A stretch of DNA of 64,000 nucleotides from Phaeocystidibacter marisrubri (GTDB lineage: Bacteria > Bacteroidota > Bacteroidia > Flavobacteriales > Schleiferiaceae): positions 62,001-126,000 of the forward strand of contig NZ_WBVQ01000003.1 in assembly GCF_008933165.1 (NCBI RefSeq), given 5' to 3'. The notes under the pieces are model-generated. The model was not told the DNA's origin. It worked only from the letters and a program-made list of their open reading frames with translations, and searched no databases. The position numbers and the translations under genes are program-made. This document shows positions 26,826 to 37,065 of this stretch, piece after piece. The stretch's first letter is position 1, and each line of letters starts with the position of its first letter.

Positions 26826-26833
26826 TACCTTCG
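26826..26833 (+). promoter_or_regulatory. Possible -7 element of the aspS-clc operon
   Basis: TACCTTCG, one mismatch from TAnnTTTG, 18 bases before the aspS ATG. Confidence 0.45.
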
Positions 26834-26851
26834 CAGCGCAAATTTTAGGAT

Positions 26852-28603
26852 ATGTATCGTACGCATACTTGCGGGGAACTCCGCGCCGAACATGTAGGGA
26901 AGGAAGTAACGCTTTCAGGATGGGTTCAACGCCGTCGTGATCTAGGTGGAATGTCGTTTATCGACCTCCGAGATCGCTATGGAATTACTCAACTCGCCTT
27001 TAATGATGGAGTGGATGCCACTCTCTTGGAAAAGGCGCGTAAAGTGAACCGCGAATTTGTGATTCAAGCTACAGGTAAGGTGATTGCCCGCGAGAGCGTG
27101 AACAAGCAGAATCCAACTGGTGATGTGGAAGTGGTAGTGACAGACTTGAAGGTCTTGAATGCGGCTAAAACACCACCATTCACTATTGAAAATGAAACGG
27201 ACGGCGGTGAAGAACTTCGCATGAAGTACCGCTATCTAGATATCCGAAGAAATCCCGTTCGCGACAACCTAATGCTTCGCCACCGTGTAAGTATGGCCGT
27301 TCGCAAGTACCTTTCTGATGCGGGTTTCATCGATGTGGAAACTCCATACCTCATCAAATCAACACCAGAAGGAGCTCGCGATTTCGTGGTGCCGAGCCGT
27401 ATGAATCCCAATGAGTTTTACGCTCTTCCACAATCACCTCAAACGTTCAAGCAACTTTTGATGGTAGCGGGCATGGATCGCTATTACCAAATTGTTCGTT
27501 GTTTCCGCGATGAGGACCTTCGTGCCGATCGTCAGCCTGAGTTTACTCAAATTGACTGCGAAATGGCCTTTGTAGAACAGGAAGACATCATCTCTATGTT
27601 TGAAGGCTTGATAAAAAGCTTATTGAAGGAAGTTCGCGGTGTTGAAATTGACGAGGTTCCACGCATGAGCTGGCATGAAGCCATGGAACGCTATGGAAAT
27701 GATAAGCCAGATATTCGCTTCGGAATGGAGCTTATCAAAATGAACGACTTAGTTCAGGGTAAAGGCTTCAAAGTTTTCGACGACTCAGAATTGGTGGTTG
27801 GAATTAAAGTGGATGGAGCTGCGGATTGGACTAGAAAGCAACTCGATGCACTGACCAAATGGGTTCAACGTCCACAAATTGGAATGGGTGGCGTTATTTG
27901 GGCGAAATACGGAGAAGACGGATCTCGCTCTTCTTCTGTCAATAAATTCTTCGACGAAGCAGCACAAGCAGAATGGGCAGAAGCCTTTGGCGCTCAGCCA
28001 GGCGATTTGATGCTCATCTTGGCAGGTGCCGAAACGAAAACCCGAAAGGCGATGAGTGAACTTCGTCTTTACATGGGAGAAGAACTCGGATTGAGAAATC
28101 CAGATGTGTTTGCTCCGCTTTGGGTGACGGACTTTCCGCTATTGGAGTGGGACGAAGATACCGAGCGTTACTATGCAATGCACCATCCATTTACTTCACC
28201 TAAGCCGGAGGATATGGATAAAATTGACACGGCTCCAGGTGAGGTTCGGGCCAATGCCTACGATATGGTGTTGAATGGTAACGAAATTGGTGGTGGATCT
28301 ATCCGTATCCATGATCGCGACCTTCAAAAGCGCATGTTTACGCTTCTTGGCTTTAGCGACGAAGAAGCGCAGGAGCAATTCGGTTTCTTGATGAATGCCT
28401 TTGAATACGGCGCTCCGCCACATGGAGGTATCGCTTTTGGTTTTGACCGCCTCTGCGCCTTGATTGGTGGTGATGAGGTGATTCGCGATTACATCGCATT
28501 CCCGAAAAACAACGCTGGTAGAGACGTGATGATCGATGCTCCAGCGGCCATTTCTGGTGAACAACTCGATGAATTGTATCTTGGTCTTAAACCGCTCGAT
28601 TAA
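26852..28603 (+). CDS. aspS: Aspartate--tRNA ligase
   Basis: 583 residues, the normal length of the bacterial type. An N-terminal OB-fold anticodon-binding domain ([24 protein letters not shown]) is followed by the class II catalytic core with motif 2 ([19 protein letters not shown]) and motif 3 ([14 protein letters not shown]), split by the bacterial GAD insertion (about 285-420). It charges tRNA-Asp with aspartate. The gene is followed three bases later by the CLC gene, so they are co-transcribed. Confidence 0.97.
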   Translation: MYRTHTCGELRAEHVGKEVTLSGWVQRRRDLGGMSFIDLRDRYGITQLAFNDGVDATLLEKARKVNREFVIQATGKVIARESVNKQNPTGDVEVVVTDLKVLNAAKTPPFTIENETDGGEELRMKYRYLDIRRNPVRDNLMLRHRVSMAVRKYLSDAGFIDVETPYLIKSTPEGARDFVVPSRMNPNEFYALPQSPQTFKQLLMVAGMDRYYQIVRCFRDEDLRADRQPEFTQIDCEMAFVEQEDIISMFEGLIKSLLKEVRGVEIDEVPRMSWHEAMERYGNDKPDIRFGMELIKMNDLVQGKGFKVFDDSELVVGIKVDGAADWTRKQLDALTKWVQRPQIGMGGVIWAKYGEDGSRSSSVNKFFDEAAQAEWAEAFGAQPGDLMLILAGAETKTRKAMSELRLYMGEELGLRNPDVFAPLWVTDFPLLEWDEDTERYYAMHHPFTSPKPEDMDKIDTAPGEVRANAYDMVLNGNEIGGGSIRIHDRDLQKRMFTLLGFSDEEAQEQFGFLMNAFEYGAPPHGGIAFGFDRLCALIGGDEVIRDYIAFPKNNAGRDVMIDAPAAISGEQLDELYLGLKPLD

Positions 28604-28606
28604 GCG

Positions 28607-30388
28607 ATGACCACACGCCCCGACAACTATTTAGGAAGATTTCTGGTTTGGAGGATCAAACACATCCCTCAAAAGCAGTTCATCATTCTCTTGAGTATTT
28701 TGGTGGGGCTTATTACGGGATTTGTTGCGGTTATCCTAAAGAACTCTACTCACGCCATCCAAGAGTTGGTGACGAGTGAGCGCCTTCGTGATTACCATCA
28801 AGTTTACTATTTCCTCTTTCCTATCATCGGTATTCTGATTACCGTTCTCATCAAGCGATGGTTGCCGGGTCCATTGGGAGAGGGGATTCCCAGTACGCTC
28901 TATGCTATCTCCCGTCGAAATGGCATTTTGAAGCCGTTCAAGATGTTCGCTTCGGTGATTACTTCTGCCTTTACAGTAGGCATGGGGGGATCCGTTGGTT
29001 TGGAGGGACCTACCGTAAGTACGGGGTCGGCTATTGGATCTAATGTGGGGAGGATTCTTCACCTTACCTACAAGCAGCGTATTCTTCTCATTGGTTGTGC
29101 AACAGCAGGTGCTATCGCGTCTATCTTTAATGCACCTATTGCTGCCATCATTTTTACTATCGAGATTTTTAGTCTTGATCTGACCATGGCCTCCCTTTTA
29201 CCGTTGCTCTTGGCCTCTGTTTCAGGGGCGGTGACCAGTATTTTCTTAGAAGGAGATAGCCAGATCATCAGTTCCAATCTCACTGCACAATTTGAAGTGA
29301 GTCACGTTCCGGCTTATATCGGAGTAGGTGTCCTTTGCTCGCTGGTTTCCATTTACTTCAAAAAGGCCTTCTTTATGACGGAAGGACTTTTTGATAAGCT
29401 CGAGAATAAATACGTAAAAGTGCTCGTGGGGGGTACGGCTCTCGGACTCCTTATCTTCTTGATTCCACCGTTGTATGGGGAAGGTTTCTCTACCATTAAC
29501 CACTTGCTAGATGGAGATGTTGAACGCGTTCTATCCCGCAGTTTCTTGTGGAGTGATGACGCGGGACTTCCTACCATTTTGCTCTTGTTAGCCGGACTTT
29601 TTCTATTTAAAGTACTCGCGGCCTCTTTTACTATGAATGCTGGAGGCGTAGGGGGGATTTTTGCACCTACCCTATTTATGGGCAGTGCATTAGGATTGAT
29701 GTATGCCAAGTTTATCAATAGCACCGGACTGGCCAACTTGCCAGAAAGTAACTTCACCTTGGTAGCCATGGCTGGTCTAATGGCTGGTGTACTTCACGCT
29801 CCACTAACAGCCATCTTTCTCATTGCTGAGGTAACTGGAGGGTACAGTCTGTTCCTCCCTTTGATGCTTACTTCAGCAACGGCTTATCTCGTAACGAGGG
29901 GAATTGATCCACACAGCATTTACACCGAACAGTTGGCGCGTAGGGGCGATCTTATTACCCACAATAAAGATCAGACCATCCTTACCCTGATGAAGACCGA
30001 ACAAGTGATTGAACGCGACTTCATCCATACCCATCCAAGCATGAGCTTGCGCGATCTAGTGCAGGTATTTACAAAGTCACGCCGAAATCTTTTCCCAGTT
30101 TTGGAAGAGGGTAGATTGGTAGGGGTTCTGACTTTGGATGATTTCAAGCAAATGCTTTTCGACAAGACCTTATACGACAAGGTTTTTGTGCGAGATTTGA
30201 TGGTGAATGCTCCCGCAATTGTGGAGAAAACCGATACCATGGAAGCGGTGATGCACAAATTTCAAACCTCAGGTGCATGGAACCTTCCGGTTACTGATAG
30301 CCAAGGGAAGTACATTGGATTTATATCTAAGTCGAAACTATTCTCTGCGTATCGCCGTAAGTTAATTGAGGTAAGCGACGATAGGTAG
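28607..30388 (+). CDS. CLC-family chloride channel/antiporter with CBS domains
   Basis: 593 residues. The membrane part (about 1-430) has the CLC signatures: GEGIPST (91-97), GGSVGLEGPT with the gating glutamate E133, FNAPIAAIIFTIE (174-186), and GGVGGIFAPTLFMG. Two CBS domains follow (about 450-585, the second starting near VFVRDLMVNAPAIV), which usually bind adenosine nucleotides. Two features are unlike the Escherichia coli antiporter: the selectivity-filter serine position is Glu92, and the inner proton glutamate position (E203 there) is Ile187. It moves chloride or another anion; whether it is coupled to protons is uncertain because of those changes. Lies three bases after aspS. Confidence 0.92.
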   Translation: MTTRPDNYLGRFLVWRIKHIPQKQFIILLSILVGLITGFVAVILKNSTHAIQELVTSERLRDYHQVYYFLFPIIGILITVLIKRWLPGPLGEGIPSTLYAISRRNGILKPFKMFASVITSAFTVGMGGSVGLEGPTVSTGSAIGSNVGRILHLTYKQRILLIGCATAGAIASIFNAPIAAIIFTIEIFSLDLTMASLLPLLLASVSGAVTSIFLEGDSQIISSNLTAQFEVSHVPAYIGVGVLCSLVSIYFKKAFFMTEGLFDKLENKYVKVLVGGTALGLLIFLIPPLYGEGFSTINHLLDGDVERVLSRSFLWSDDAGLPTILLLLAGLFLFKVLAASFTMNAGGVGGIFAPTLFMGSALGLMYAKFINSTGLANLPESNFTLVAMAGLMAGVLHAPLTAIFLIAEVTGGYSLFLPLMLTSATAYLVTRGIDPHSIYTEQLARRGDLITHNKDQTILTLMKTEQVIERDFIHTHPSMSLRDLVQVFTKSRRNLFPVLEEGRLVGVLTLDDFKQMLFDKTLYDKVFVRDLMVNAPAIVEKTDTMEAVMHKFQTSGAWNLPVTDSQGKYIGFISKSKLFSAYRRKLIEVSDDR

Positions 30389-30554
30389 CTGGATTAGCCC
30401 GAATCGTTTCAATTGAACATTTCTTTACCTGCTGTAAGGAATAGGAACTCAGTCGTTTATACTTTGCTTATATTGCTCCCCCTGTAAAAAGTTGAACATT
30501 TTGCAACTATATGTGTTTCAACTTCGTATAGGTAAGAAACCCTAATGTTCGCAC

Positions 30555-33500
30555 ATGATGAAGATATTACGCACATGCCTATTGGGCGTATTCTGTTTAA
30601 TGGTTGGCTCTGCATTTGCGCAAGATGGAACCCCAGACTATGTTAAACAGATGGCAGACCCATCCGTTAATTTTTACACAGTACAAGAGAGCTTTGAAGC
30701 GTATTGGAAAGATCGTGAAGTAGAGAGAAGTCACGGTTGGAAGCAGTTTAAACGTTGGGAAGCCTTTATGGAACCACGCGTTTTCCCAACAGGGGAAAGG
30801 CCTGATCCTGCCATTCTTTGGAATGAAGGGATGAAGATGGGGAGCAATAAAGTGAACCTCGGTAACTGGTCGCACATTGGCCCGTATAACGGCAATGCCC
30901 TTGGGGGGGTTGGGCGTGTGAACTGTATTGAATTCCACCCAGAAAATTCCAACATCATATTTGCGGGTGCTCCTGCAGGTGGGGTTTGGAAATCAACCGA
31001 TGGGGGTACTTCATGGAGTACAAACACGGATTTGCTTCCGAACCTTGGGGTTTCTGATATTGCAATTGATCCTTTGCATCCAGATACGATGTACATCGCT
31101 ACAGGTGATCGCGATGCTGCAGATACCTACAGTATTGGTCTATTAAAATCGACCGATGGTGGTCAGACCTGGAATACGACTGGCATGAGCTATTCTGTGA
31201 TCATGAGTCGCAGAATTGGTGGGATTTACATCAATCCAAAAAACACACAAGAAATTGTTGTAGCCACTCGAAATGGCATTCACCGATCTACTGACGGAGG
31301 CGCGAACTTTAGCAGCGTTCAAGGCGGATCTTGGCAAATGTTGACCTTCATCCCAGGTGCTTCAGACACCCTCTTTGTAGGGTCAAACTCTGGAGGAAAT
31401 ATCATGCGTTCCACGGATGCGGGACAGACTTGGACGACAGCCACAAATGGTATCCCAAACAGTGGTGTAACCCGCGTGGAAATTGCCACAACAGCAGACG
31501 ATAACAACTACGTATATGCGTTAGTAACAGCATCGAATAACGGTCTGGACGGAGTTTATCGTTCTACCGATCGCGGTGCGAACTGGACGCTCGTGTTTAG
31601 CGGAAATACTCAGAACCTGCTTTCTTGGGGAACAAACCCAGGAGGGAATTCAGGGGGTTCTGCCGGAGGACAGGGATGGTATGATTTGGCCATTGCTGTT
31701 TCTCCAATCAACAAGAATGAAGTGTATGTGGGGGGTGTGAACATTTGGAGGTCTACCAATGGTGGAACTAGCTGGTCACTCAGCGCACACTGGTACGGTG
31801 GTGGCGGTGCTGACTTTGCTCACGCAGATCAGCATGCATTTATGTTTAAGCCGGGCACCAGCGATTTCTATGCGGGGAATGATGGTGGAGTTTATATGAC
31901 CGCCGACGGTACCAATTACGTAGAACTTTGTAACGGACTGCACATTACCCAATACTATTGTATCGATATCTCAGAAGGTGAGCAGAACCTTACTATTGGT
32001 GGAGCTCAAGACAACGGTACGCATCTCAACAACACCTTTGGTTGGGACCGAGTGAAAGGTGGAGACGGTATGGACAACGCCATCGCAGAGGATAATCCCA
32101 ATGTGATGTATGCAGCTTCTCAGTACGGGAACTTCTCAAAGTCGACCAATGGAGGTCAGAGTTTCAACGCAACCTTTAACCTGCCTCCAAATGGAACAGG
32201 TCAATGGGTTACGCCAATTGTTATTGATCCTACCAATGATAATGTTGTGTATATCGGCTATGATCAACTTTGGAAAACGACCAATGCCGGTTTGTCTTTC
32301 TCCGCAACCAGTGGTGCCATTCAAGGTACTCAACAGTGGATTGATGCCATTGCTGTATCCGAGAGCAATCCAGACTATATCTATGTGAGCATTGAGCAAA
32401 ACGTATATAAATCGATGGATGGCGGCGCTACATGGGCATTGATCTCTAACAACATTTCAAATTCACGTTCGGTTACCGACATCGCTATTTCCGATACCGA
32501 TCCAAATCACATTTGGATTTGTAAGTCGGGTTATGATGCAAACTTCAAAGTGTATGAATCCATCAATGGCGGTTTGTCTTGGTCGAATATCACAGGATCA
32601 CTCCCGAACTTACCAGTGAATGCCATTATCTACCAAAAGGGCTCCAATGGTGCTATTTATGTGGGAACTGATATTGGTGTTTATTACCGCGATTACGGTT
32701 CAACATCGTGGGTTCCATTTATGTCAGGTCTTCCGAATGTCATCGTTAACGACCTCGAAATCCACTACGGTGCAGGCATCATTCGTGCGGGAACGTACGG
32801 TAGAGGTGTGTGGGAGAGCCCTTTGGCAAATACATTCTTGGGTAAGCCAAATGCAGCATTTACAGTCGCTCCAAAAGCATCATGTGTGCTTGGAGATACC
32901 ATCACACTAACCGATATCAGCACGTATTCACCAACCGCTTGGGATTGGACGATCGTTCCATCTACGTATCAGTTTGTGAACGGGACCAATGCACAATCTC
33001 AGGATCCGCAAATTGTGGTCTCTGCCACAGGTCAATATTCAGTTCAACTCATTGCGTCTAACCGATTTGGTTCTGATACAGTGGTTGAAATCGGAGCTAT
33101 TGGTGTGGGCGGTTTATCAGTACCTTATTCTGAAGATTTTGCCAACGGAGTTTCTGAAGATTACGAGATTATCAATCCAGATAACAACATTACTTGGTCG
33201 GCTTCACCTGCCGGAAATGGTAGTGTTTATATGGATTTCTACGATTATTCTATAGTGGGTGCTGAAGACGATTTGGTACTTCCTCCATTTGATCTGTCAG
33301 GGGTGGCAAACGCAAAATTGGTTTATGACATGGCCTATCGCCAGTATTCGTCATCGGCCTTGGATAGTTTGAAGATTTATGTGAGTTCTGATTGTGGAGC
33401 TACTTGGTCTTTGGAGCATGCTAGAGGAGAAGATGGAAGTGGAAACTTCGTGACCGGTGCCATGCAAACATCTGAATTCACTCCTCAAGCTCCATCGGAT

Positions 33501-35084
33501 TGGAGAACCGATTCATTGGATTTGAGTGCATATGATAACTTGTCGCAAGTGCGCATCAAGTTTGTTGGCGTGAACGGAAACGGAAACAACTTGTACTTAG
33601 ATAACATTAGCGTTACCGCCTCTGCTGGAGCTGCGCCTATTGCGGATTACTTTGCGGCAGACACAGCTTGTGAAGGATCTACCGTTCAGTATTACAACTT
33701 GAGTGGTGTAAACGGTCAGAGTTATCAGTGGACATTCCCTGGAGGTTCACCGTCAACTTCTACTGCGGCGAATCCAACCGTTACTTATGCGGGCACAGGT
33801 ACGTATTCAGCATCGTTGGTAGTGTCCAATAGCTTCGGTTCGGACTCTATCTATGTCGCAAATTCCATTCATATTGTTGCCGCTACTGTTCCTTCTGTGA
33901 ACCTCACGGCGAGTGCAACCACCATTTGTGCAGGAGAGGAAGTAACCTTCTATGCATCCAGCGTCAATGGCGGAGCAAATCCACAATATCAGTGGTTTGT
34001 GAACGGTCTGGCTAGAGGAAATTCTGGCGATACCATCACCATTCAACAATTGTCAAATAACGACACCATCCGAGTAGAGCTTCAATCGACAGAGCAATGT
34101 GCCATTCCTTCGGTTGTCTCTTCGAATAATATCATCTTAAATGTAAATGCATTACCAAATGTTGATGCAGGTACGTATGGTCCGATATGTTCAGGTGATG
34201 CTGCTTTTGCCCTTACAGGAACGCCTGCGGGAGGTACGTATTCAGGTAGAGGAGTGAGTGGAACCACTTTCGATCCGGTTTCTGCCGGTGTAGGTGCACA
34301 TACCATCACCTATGAATACACCGATGCCAACGGATGTTTCAATTCGGCTTCAACGGTTATTGCTGTTCAAAATGGTCCGAATGTATTCATGACTGTGAAA
34401 GATTACTGCGAGAGTGATCCAGCAGAAAACATGAGCTATGGATTCCCGACTGGAGGTACCTATTCTATTGATGGTGTGGTTTCTTCAGTCATTGATCCAG
34501 CGAGTTTAGGTGCGGGTAAGTATTACGTTGAATACAGTTATAGCAATGGTAATTGTACCACGGTTAAAGCAGATACCATCGAGGTGTTTGCCGCTCCTCC
34601 AGCAAATCCTGGTATTACGGTAGACTGGGGAAGTCTGACGTGTAACTTGGTGGGGTATAACTACCAATGGTTGGATGCGAATGGTAATGCAATTCCTGGT
34701 GAGACCAATCGTGTGTTCTATCCGCAAGCGGCGGGTAATTATGCTGTACGTGTGAGTGCTGGAGCAACGTGTTCAGAAACATCCAATTACGTGTTCATTG
34801 AGAAGATCAGTGTGGAAGAGCAAATGTTGGCTCAGATCGATCTGAAATTGTTCCCGAATCCAACGGCTGACCAAGCTACTTTGAGCTTCAATTTAGAAGA
34901 AGCTGCTGAAGTTAAAGTTGAGTTGATGGATCTTACTGGAAAGATTCTCGAAGTGCGTAACGAAGGAACGCGAGTGGGAAGTGTTGCGATTCCATTCTCA
35001 CTTCGCAAGTACGCTGCAGGCGTTTATATGGTTAAACTAACCGTGGGTGAAGCATCTACTACGAAGCGCATTGTTTTAGAGTAA
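30555..35084 (+). CDS. Giant secreted Asp-box/PKD protein with T9SS sorting domain
   Basis: 1509 residues with a signal peptide (cleavage near AFAQD). Residues about 80-745 carry many Asp-box (BNR) repeats of the form S-T-D-G-G-x-x-W, as in sortilin/VPS10-like propellers. A PKD-like domain (about 760-855), a choice-of-anchor J-type jelly roll (about 860-1030, DFANGVSEDYEIINPDNNITW), another PKD domain (about 1035-1115), Ig-like repeats, and a type A sorting domain (LKLFPNPTADQATLSFNLEE ... TTKRIVLE) complete it. No glycosidase catalytic motif is evident. The neighbours are unrelated and it ends in a strong terminator, so it is monocistronic. Likely a cell-surface or released binding protein. 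Confidence 0.9.
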   Translation: MMKILRTCLLGVFCLMVGSAFAQDGTPDYVKQMADPSVNFYTVQESFEAYWKDREVERSHGWKQFKRWEAFMEPRVFPTGERPDPAILWNEGMKMGSNKVNLGNWSHIGPYNGNALGGVGRVNCIEFHPENSNIIFAGAPAGGVWKSTDGGTSWSTNTDLLPNLGVSDIAIDPLHPDTMYIATGDRDAADTYSIGLLKSTDGGQTWNTTGMSYSVIMSRRIGGIYINPKNTQEIVVATRNGIHRSTDGGANFSSVQGGSWQMLTFIPGASDTLFVGSNSGGNIMRSTDAGQTWTTATNGIPNSGVTRVEIATTADDNNYVYALVTASNNGLDGVYRSTDRGANWTLVFSGNTQNLLSWGTNPGGNSGGSAGGQGWYDLAIAVSPINKNEVYVGGVNIWRSTNGGTSWSLSAHWYGGGGADFAHADQHAFMFKPGTSDFYAGNDGGVYMTADGTNYVELCNGLHITQYYCIDISEGEQNLTIGGAQDNGTHLNNTFGWDRVKGGDGMDNAIAEDNPNVMYAASQYGNFSKSTNGGQSFNATFNLPPNGTGQWVTPIVIDPTNDNVVYIGYDQLWKTTNAGLSFSATSGAIQGTQQWIDAIAVSESNPDYIYVSIEQNVYKSMDGGATWALISNNISNSRSVTDIAISDTDPNHIWICKSGYDANFKVYESINGGLSWSNITGSLPNLPVNAIIYQKGSNGAIYVGTDIGVYYRDYGSTSWVPFMSGLPNVIVNDLEIHYGAGIIRAGTYGRGVWESPLANTFLGKPNAAFTVAPKASCVLGDTITLTDISTYSPTAWDWTIVPSTYQFVNGTNAQSQDPQIVVSATGQYSVQLIASNRFGSDTVVEIGAIGVGGLSVPYSEDFANGVSEDYEIINPDNNITWSASPAGNGSVYMDFYDYSIVGAEDDLVLPPFDLSGVANAKLVYDMAYRQYSSSALDSLKIYVSSDCGATWSLEHARGEDGSGNFVTGAMQTSEFTPQAPSDWRTDSLDLSAYDNLSQVRIKFVGVNGNGNNLYLDNISVTASAGAAPIADYFAADTACEGSTVQYYNLSGVNGQSYQWTFPGGSPSTSTAANPTVTYAGTGTYSASLVVSNSFGSDSIYVANSIHIVAATVPSVNLTASATTICAGEEVTFYASSVNGGANPQYQWFVNGLARGNSGDTITIQQLSNNDTIRVELQSTEQCAIPSVVSSNNIILNVNALPNVDAGTYGPICSGDAAFALTGTPAGGTYSGRGVSGTTFDPVSAGVGAHTITYEYTDANGCFNSASTVIAVQNGPNVFMTVKDYCESDPAENMSYGFPTGGTYSIDGVVSSVIDPASLGAGKYYVEYSYSNGNCTTVKADTIEVFAAPPANPGITVDWGSLTCNLVGYNYQWLDANGNAIPGETNRVFYPQAAGNYAVRVSAGATCSETSNYVFIEKISVEEQMLAQIDLKLFPNPTADQATLSFNLEEAAEVKVELMDLTGKILEVRNEGTRVGSVAIPFSLRKYAAGVYMVKLTVGEASTTKRIVLE

Positions 35085-35107
35085 ACACCACGAGTGTATA
35101 TTGAGAG

Positions 35108-35137
35108 AACCCCGACGAACTCGTCGGGGTTTTTTTA
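35108..35137 (+). terminator. Rho-independent terminator
   Basis: Up to 11-bp stem AACCCCGACGA/TCGTCGGGGTT with a 2-nt loop (effectively 4) and seven T. Ends the 1509-residue gene; lies 8 bases before the stop of the convergent membrane protein gene. Confidence 0.9.
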
Positions 35138-35144
35138 TGAGTTT

Positions 35145-35936
35145 TTAGTCCGTAAGCTCTTGGAGTATATCCACAGATTCTTGTCTGGTCATCTTGTCGA
35201 AAAGTGGTTGAAGTACCCATACTCCAATAAAAGGGAAGATGTATAGAAGGACAAAAGTGATTTTCATCCGATATTTCAGCCACCATTTTTGGAAAGCCGA
35301 ATGATGAGATTCAATACGGCGCTCGTCTTCTTTAAGTGCCATCCAAAATGTAGGCAGGTCTCGTTCCGTTTTTTTGAGACATGCTGTAAATACAACCGCC
35401 GACTTATAGGCCAATAATGTACTTGCAAGGAGACGCAGGGCGATAAAAGCCAAGGGAACACCTGCTGCAGTGAGGGTAAAGTCGAGTTTGCGGGTCGGCA
35501 GTCGGTTTGTAAAGAGAGGATAGAGCAGAAAGAAAAGGCTAATTGATGCGGTAAGAATGTACCAGAAGGTTTCCTTTCGTCGCCTATTACTCCGCATTCG
35601 GTTCGGCTCAAATTTGGGTTTGAGTTCAGGCAGATAGCTTTGGTAGAGTTCATTTGAAATGCTGACATGCCATTTGCCAATGAGGCCGAGTAAATAGATG
35701 GAGATTAAATGAAGTAGAAAGATGGCGCTGAATATTTGGAATGCTTGACTTGCATATTCATAAGGCAAAGGGCCGTAATTCTGAAATTGCTTATAACGAT
35801 CAAGTTCAAAGAGCATCCAAAGAAAACCACCTATCCAGATAGCTAAGAACACTAAAGCAGGAAGCGCTTGTGCCAAAAGAATCAAATGGAAGTGTTTCCA
35901 GTTGACGATTTTTCGGAGAGAGACGCGTCGTTTCAT
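35145..35936 (-). CDS. Unknown multi-pass membrane protein
   Basis: 263 residues. Predicted helices at about 17-40, 67-90, 125-145, 155-180 and 230-250. The N-terminal helix is followed by YKQFQNYGPLPYEYASQAFQIF, and a basic loop NRMRSNRRRKETFW precedes helix 3. I do not recognise a family and see no catalytic motifs. It stands alone, convergent with the 1509-residue gene and 120 bases from the purQ stop on the same strand. Confidence 0.75.
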   Translation of the reverse strand: MKRRVSLRKIVNWKHFHLILLAQALPALVFLAIWIGGFLWMLFELDRYKQFQNYGPLPYEYASQAFQIFSAIFLLHLISIYLLGLIGKWHVSISNELYQSYLPELKPKFEPNRMRSNRRRKETFWYILTASISLFFLLYPLFTNRLPTRKLDFTLTAAGVPLAFIALRLLASTLLAYKSAVVFTACLKKTERDLPTFWMALKEDERRIESHHSAFQKWWLKYRMKITFVLLYIFPFIGVWVLQPLFDKMTRQESVDILQELTD

Positions 35937-36056
35937 TTAGGTAGAGATGTTCAGGGTCGATTGCGAATATAGCAACGACAAAGAACACATCGATGGTTCT
36001 CATCTATGTAGAAGAATATTGCGCCACGCGCATGTGGAAATGGGAATTTGGCCTGA

Positions 36057-36749
36057 TTAGCCGTTCACCAAGTTCAAGATGCTTTCGAACATTGCTTTTC
36101 CATCCAAGTTGCCAAGGTTTGCATCGGCTGCTCTTTCGGGATGTGGCATCATTCCAAATACATTGCGACCCTCATTTGTGATTCCTGCGATGTTCTCAAC
36201 TGCACCATTTGGATTTGCTTCTGGAGTAATGTTCCCATCTGCATCACAGTAACGGAAGAGAATTTGGTTATTCTCATTGAGCTTCTTGATGGTAGCTTCA
36301 TCCGCGAAGTAATTACCCTCGCCATGTGCAATTGGAATTTGGTACGCTTTGTCCATGTCCAATCCACGAGTTACCAAGCTCTCGCCTGTTTGTGGCTTGA
36401 GGTAAACATTCTTACAAATGAATTTGTGACTCTCATTGTGCAACAAGGCGCCGGGAAGTAGGTGGCTCTCTGTCAATACTTGGAACCCGTTACAAACACC
36501 TAACACGTATCCGCCGTTGTTTGCGTGCTCAATAATGGACTCCATAATTGGAGAAAAACGAGCAATGGCTCCTGAACGAAGGTAATCTCCGTACGAGAAT
36601 CCACCAGGAAGAACCACAAAGTCAACACCTTGTAAATCGGTGTCTTTGTGCCACAATTCAACCGTTTCGCACCCCATCACATTGCGGAGTACATAAATCA
36701 TGTCTTGATCACAGTTCGATCCTGGAAAGGTTACAACGCCAAATTTCAT
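36057..36749 (-). CDS. purQ: Phosphoribosylformylglycinamidine synthase subunit I
   Basis: 230 residues from the ATG at 36749. It is a class I glutamine amidotransferase: FPGSNCDQD at the N-terminus, PGGFSYGDYLRSGAIA, the nucleophile C86 in GVCNGFQ, and the PHPE histidine and glutamate near the C-terminus (MMPHPERA). It supplies ammonia to PurL in step four of purine synthesis. As a free-standing subunit it implies a small PurL and PurS elsewhere. A perfect -7 element lies at 36768-36775. Confidence 0.95.
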   Translation of the reverse strand: MKFGVVTFPGSNCDQDMIYVLRNVMGCETVELWHKDTDLQGVDFVVLPGGFSYGDYLRSGAIARFSPIMESIIEHANNGGYVLGVCNGFQVLTESHLLPGALLHNESHKFICKNVYLKPQTGESLVTRGLDMDKAYQIPIAHGEGNYFADEATIKKLNENNQILFRYCDADGNITPEANPNGAVENIAGITNEGRNVFGMMPHPERAADANLGNLDGKAMFESILNLVNG

Positions 36750-36767
36750 GTTGCTGAGAATTTGCCG

Positions 36768-36775
36768 CAAAGGTA
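36768..36775 (-). promoter_or_regulatory. -7 promoter element of purQ
   Basis: Minus-strand TACCTTTG, exact match, 18 bases before the ATG at 36749. Confidence 0.5.
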
Positions 36776-36834
36776 AAGAATAAGTTAGAGATTGGATGGG
36801 TTGGGGAGCAGGGTTTAATGGGGGGTGTTTTTGG

Positions 36835-36925
36835 GGTTTTAGGGTTTTAGGTGTTTTAGAGGTTTTAGGTGTTTTAGGGGTTGGATGACGGATGGCGGGT
36901 GACGGGTGACGGGTGATGGGTGTTT
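36835..36925. repeat. G-rich low-complexity tandem repeat between purQ and a lipoprotein gene
   Basis: GTTTTAG recurs five times with spacing of about nine bases, followed by repeats of GACGGGT/GATGGGT. The plus strand is G-rich with many G3-G4 runs. No gene crosses it. Confidence 0.75.
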
Positions 36926-37065
36926 GATGCCTTGGGTTAGAAGTCTGAAGTTCAAAGCATGGGCTCGGGCTTCAGGCGTGGCCTTGTAATCCGCTGCTGA
37001 CAGAATTTCCGCGCAGTATTTTTCCGTAAAACGCTGGAAATTGGCAATCTACTAGAACAACTACT

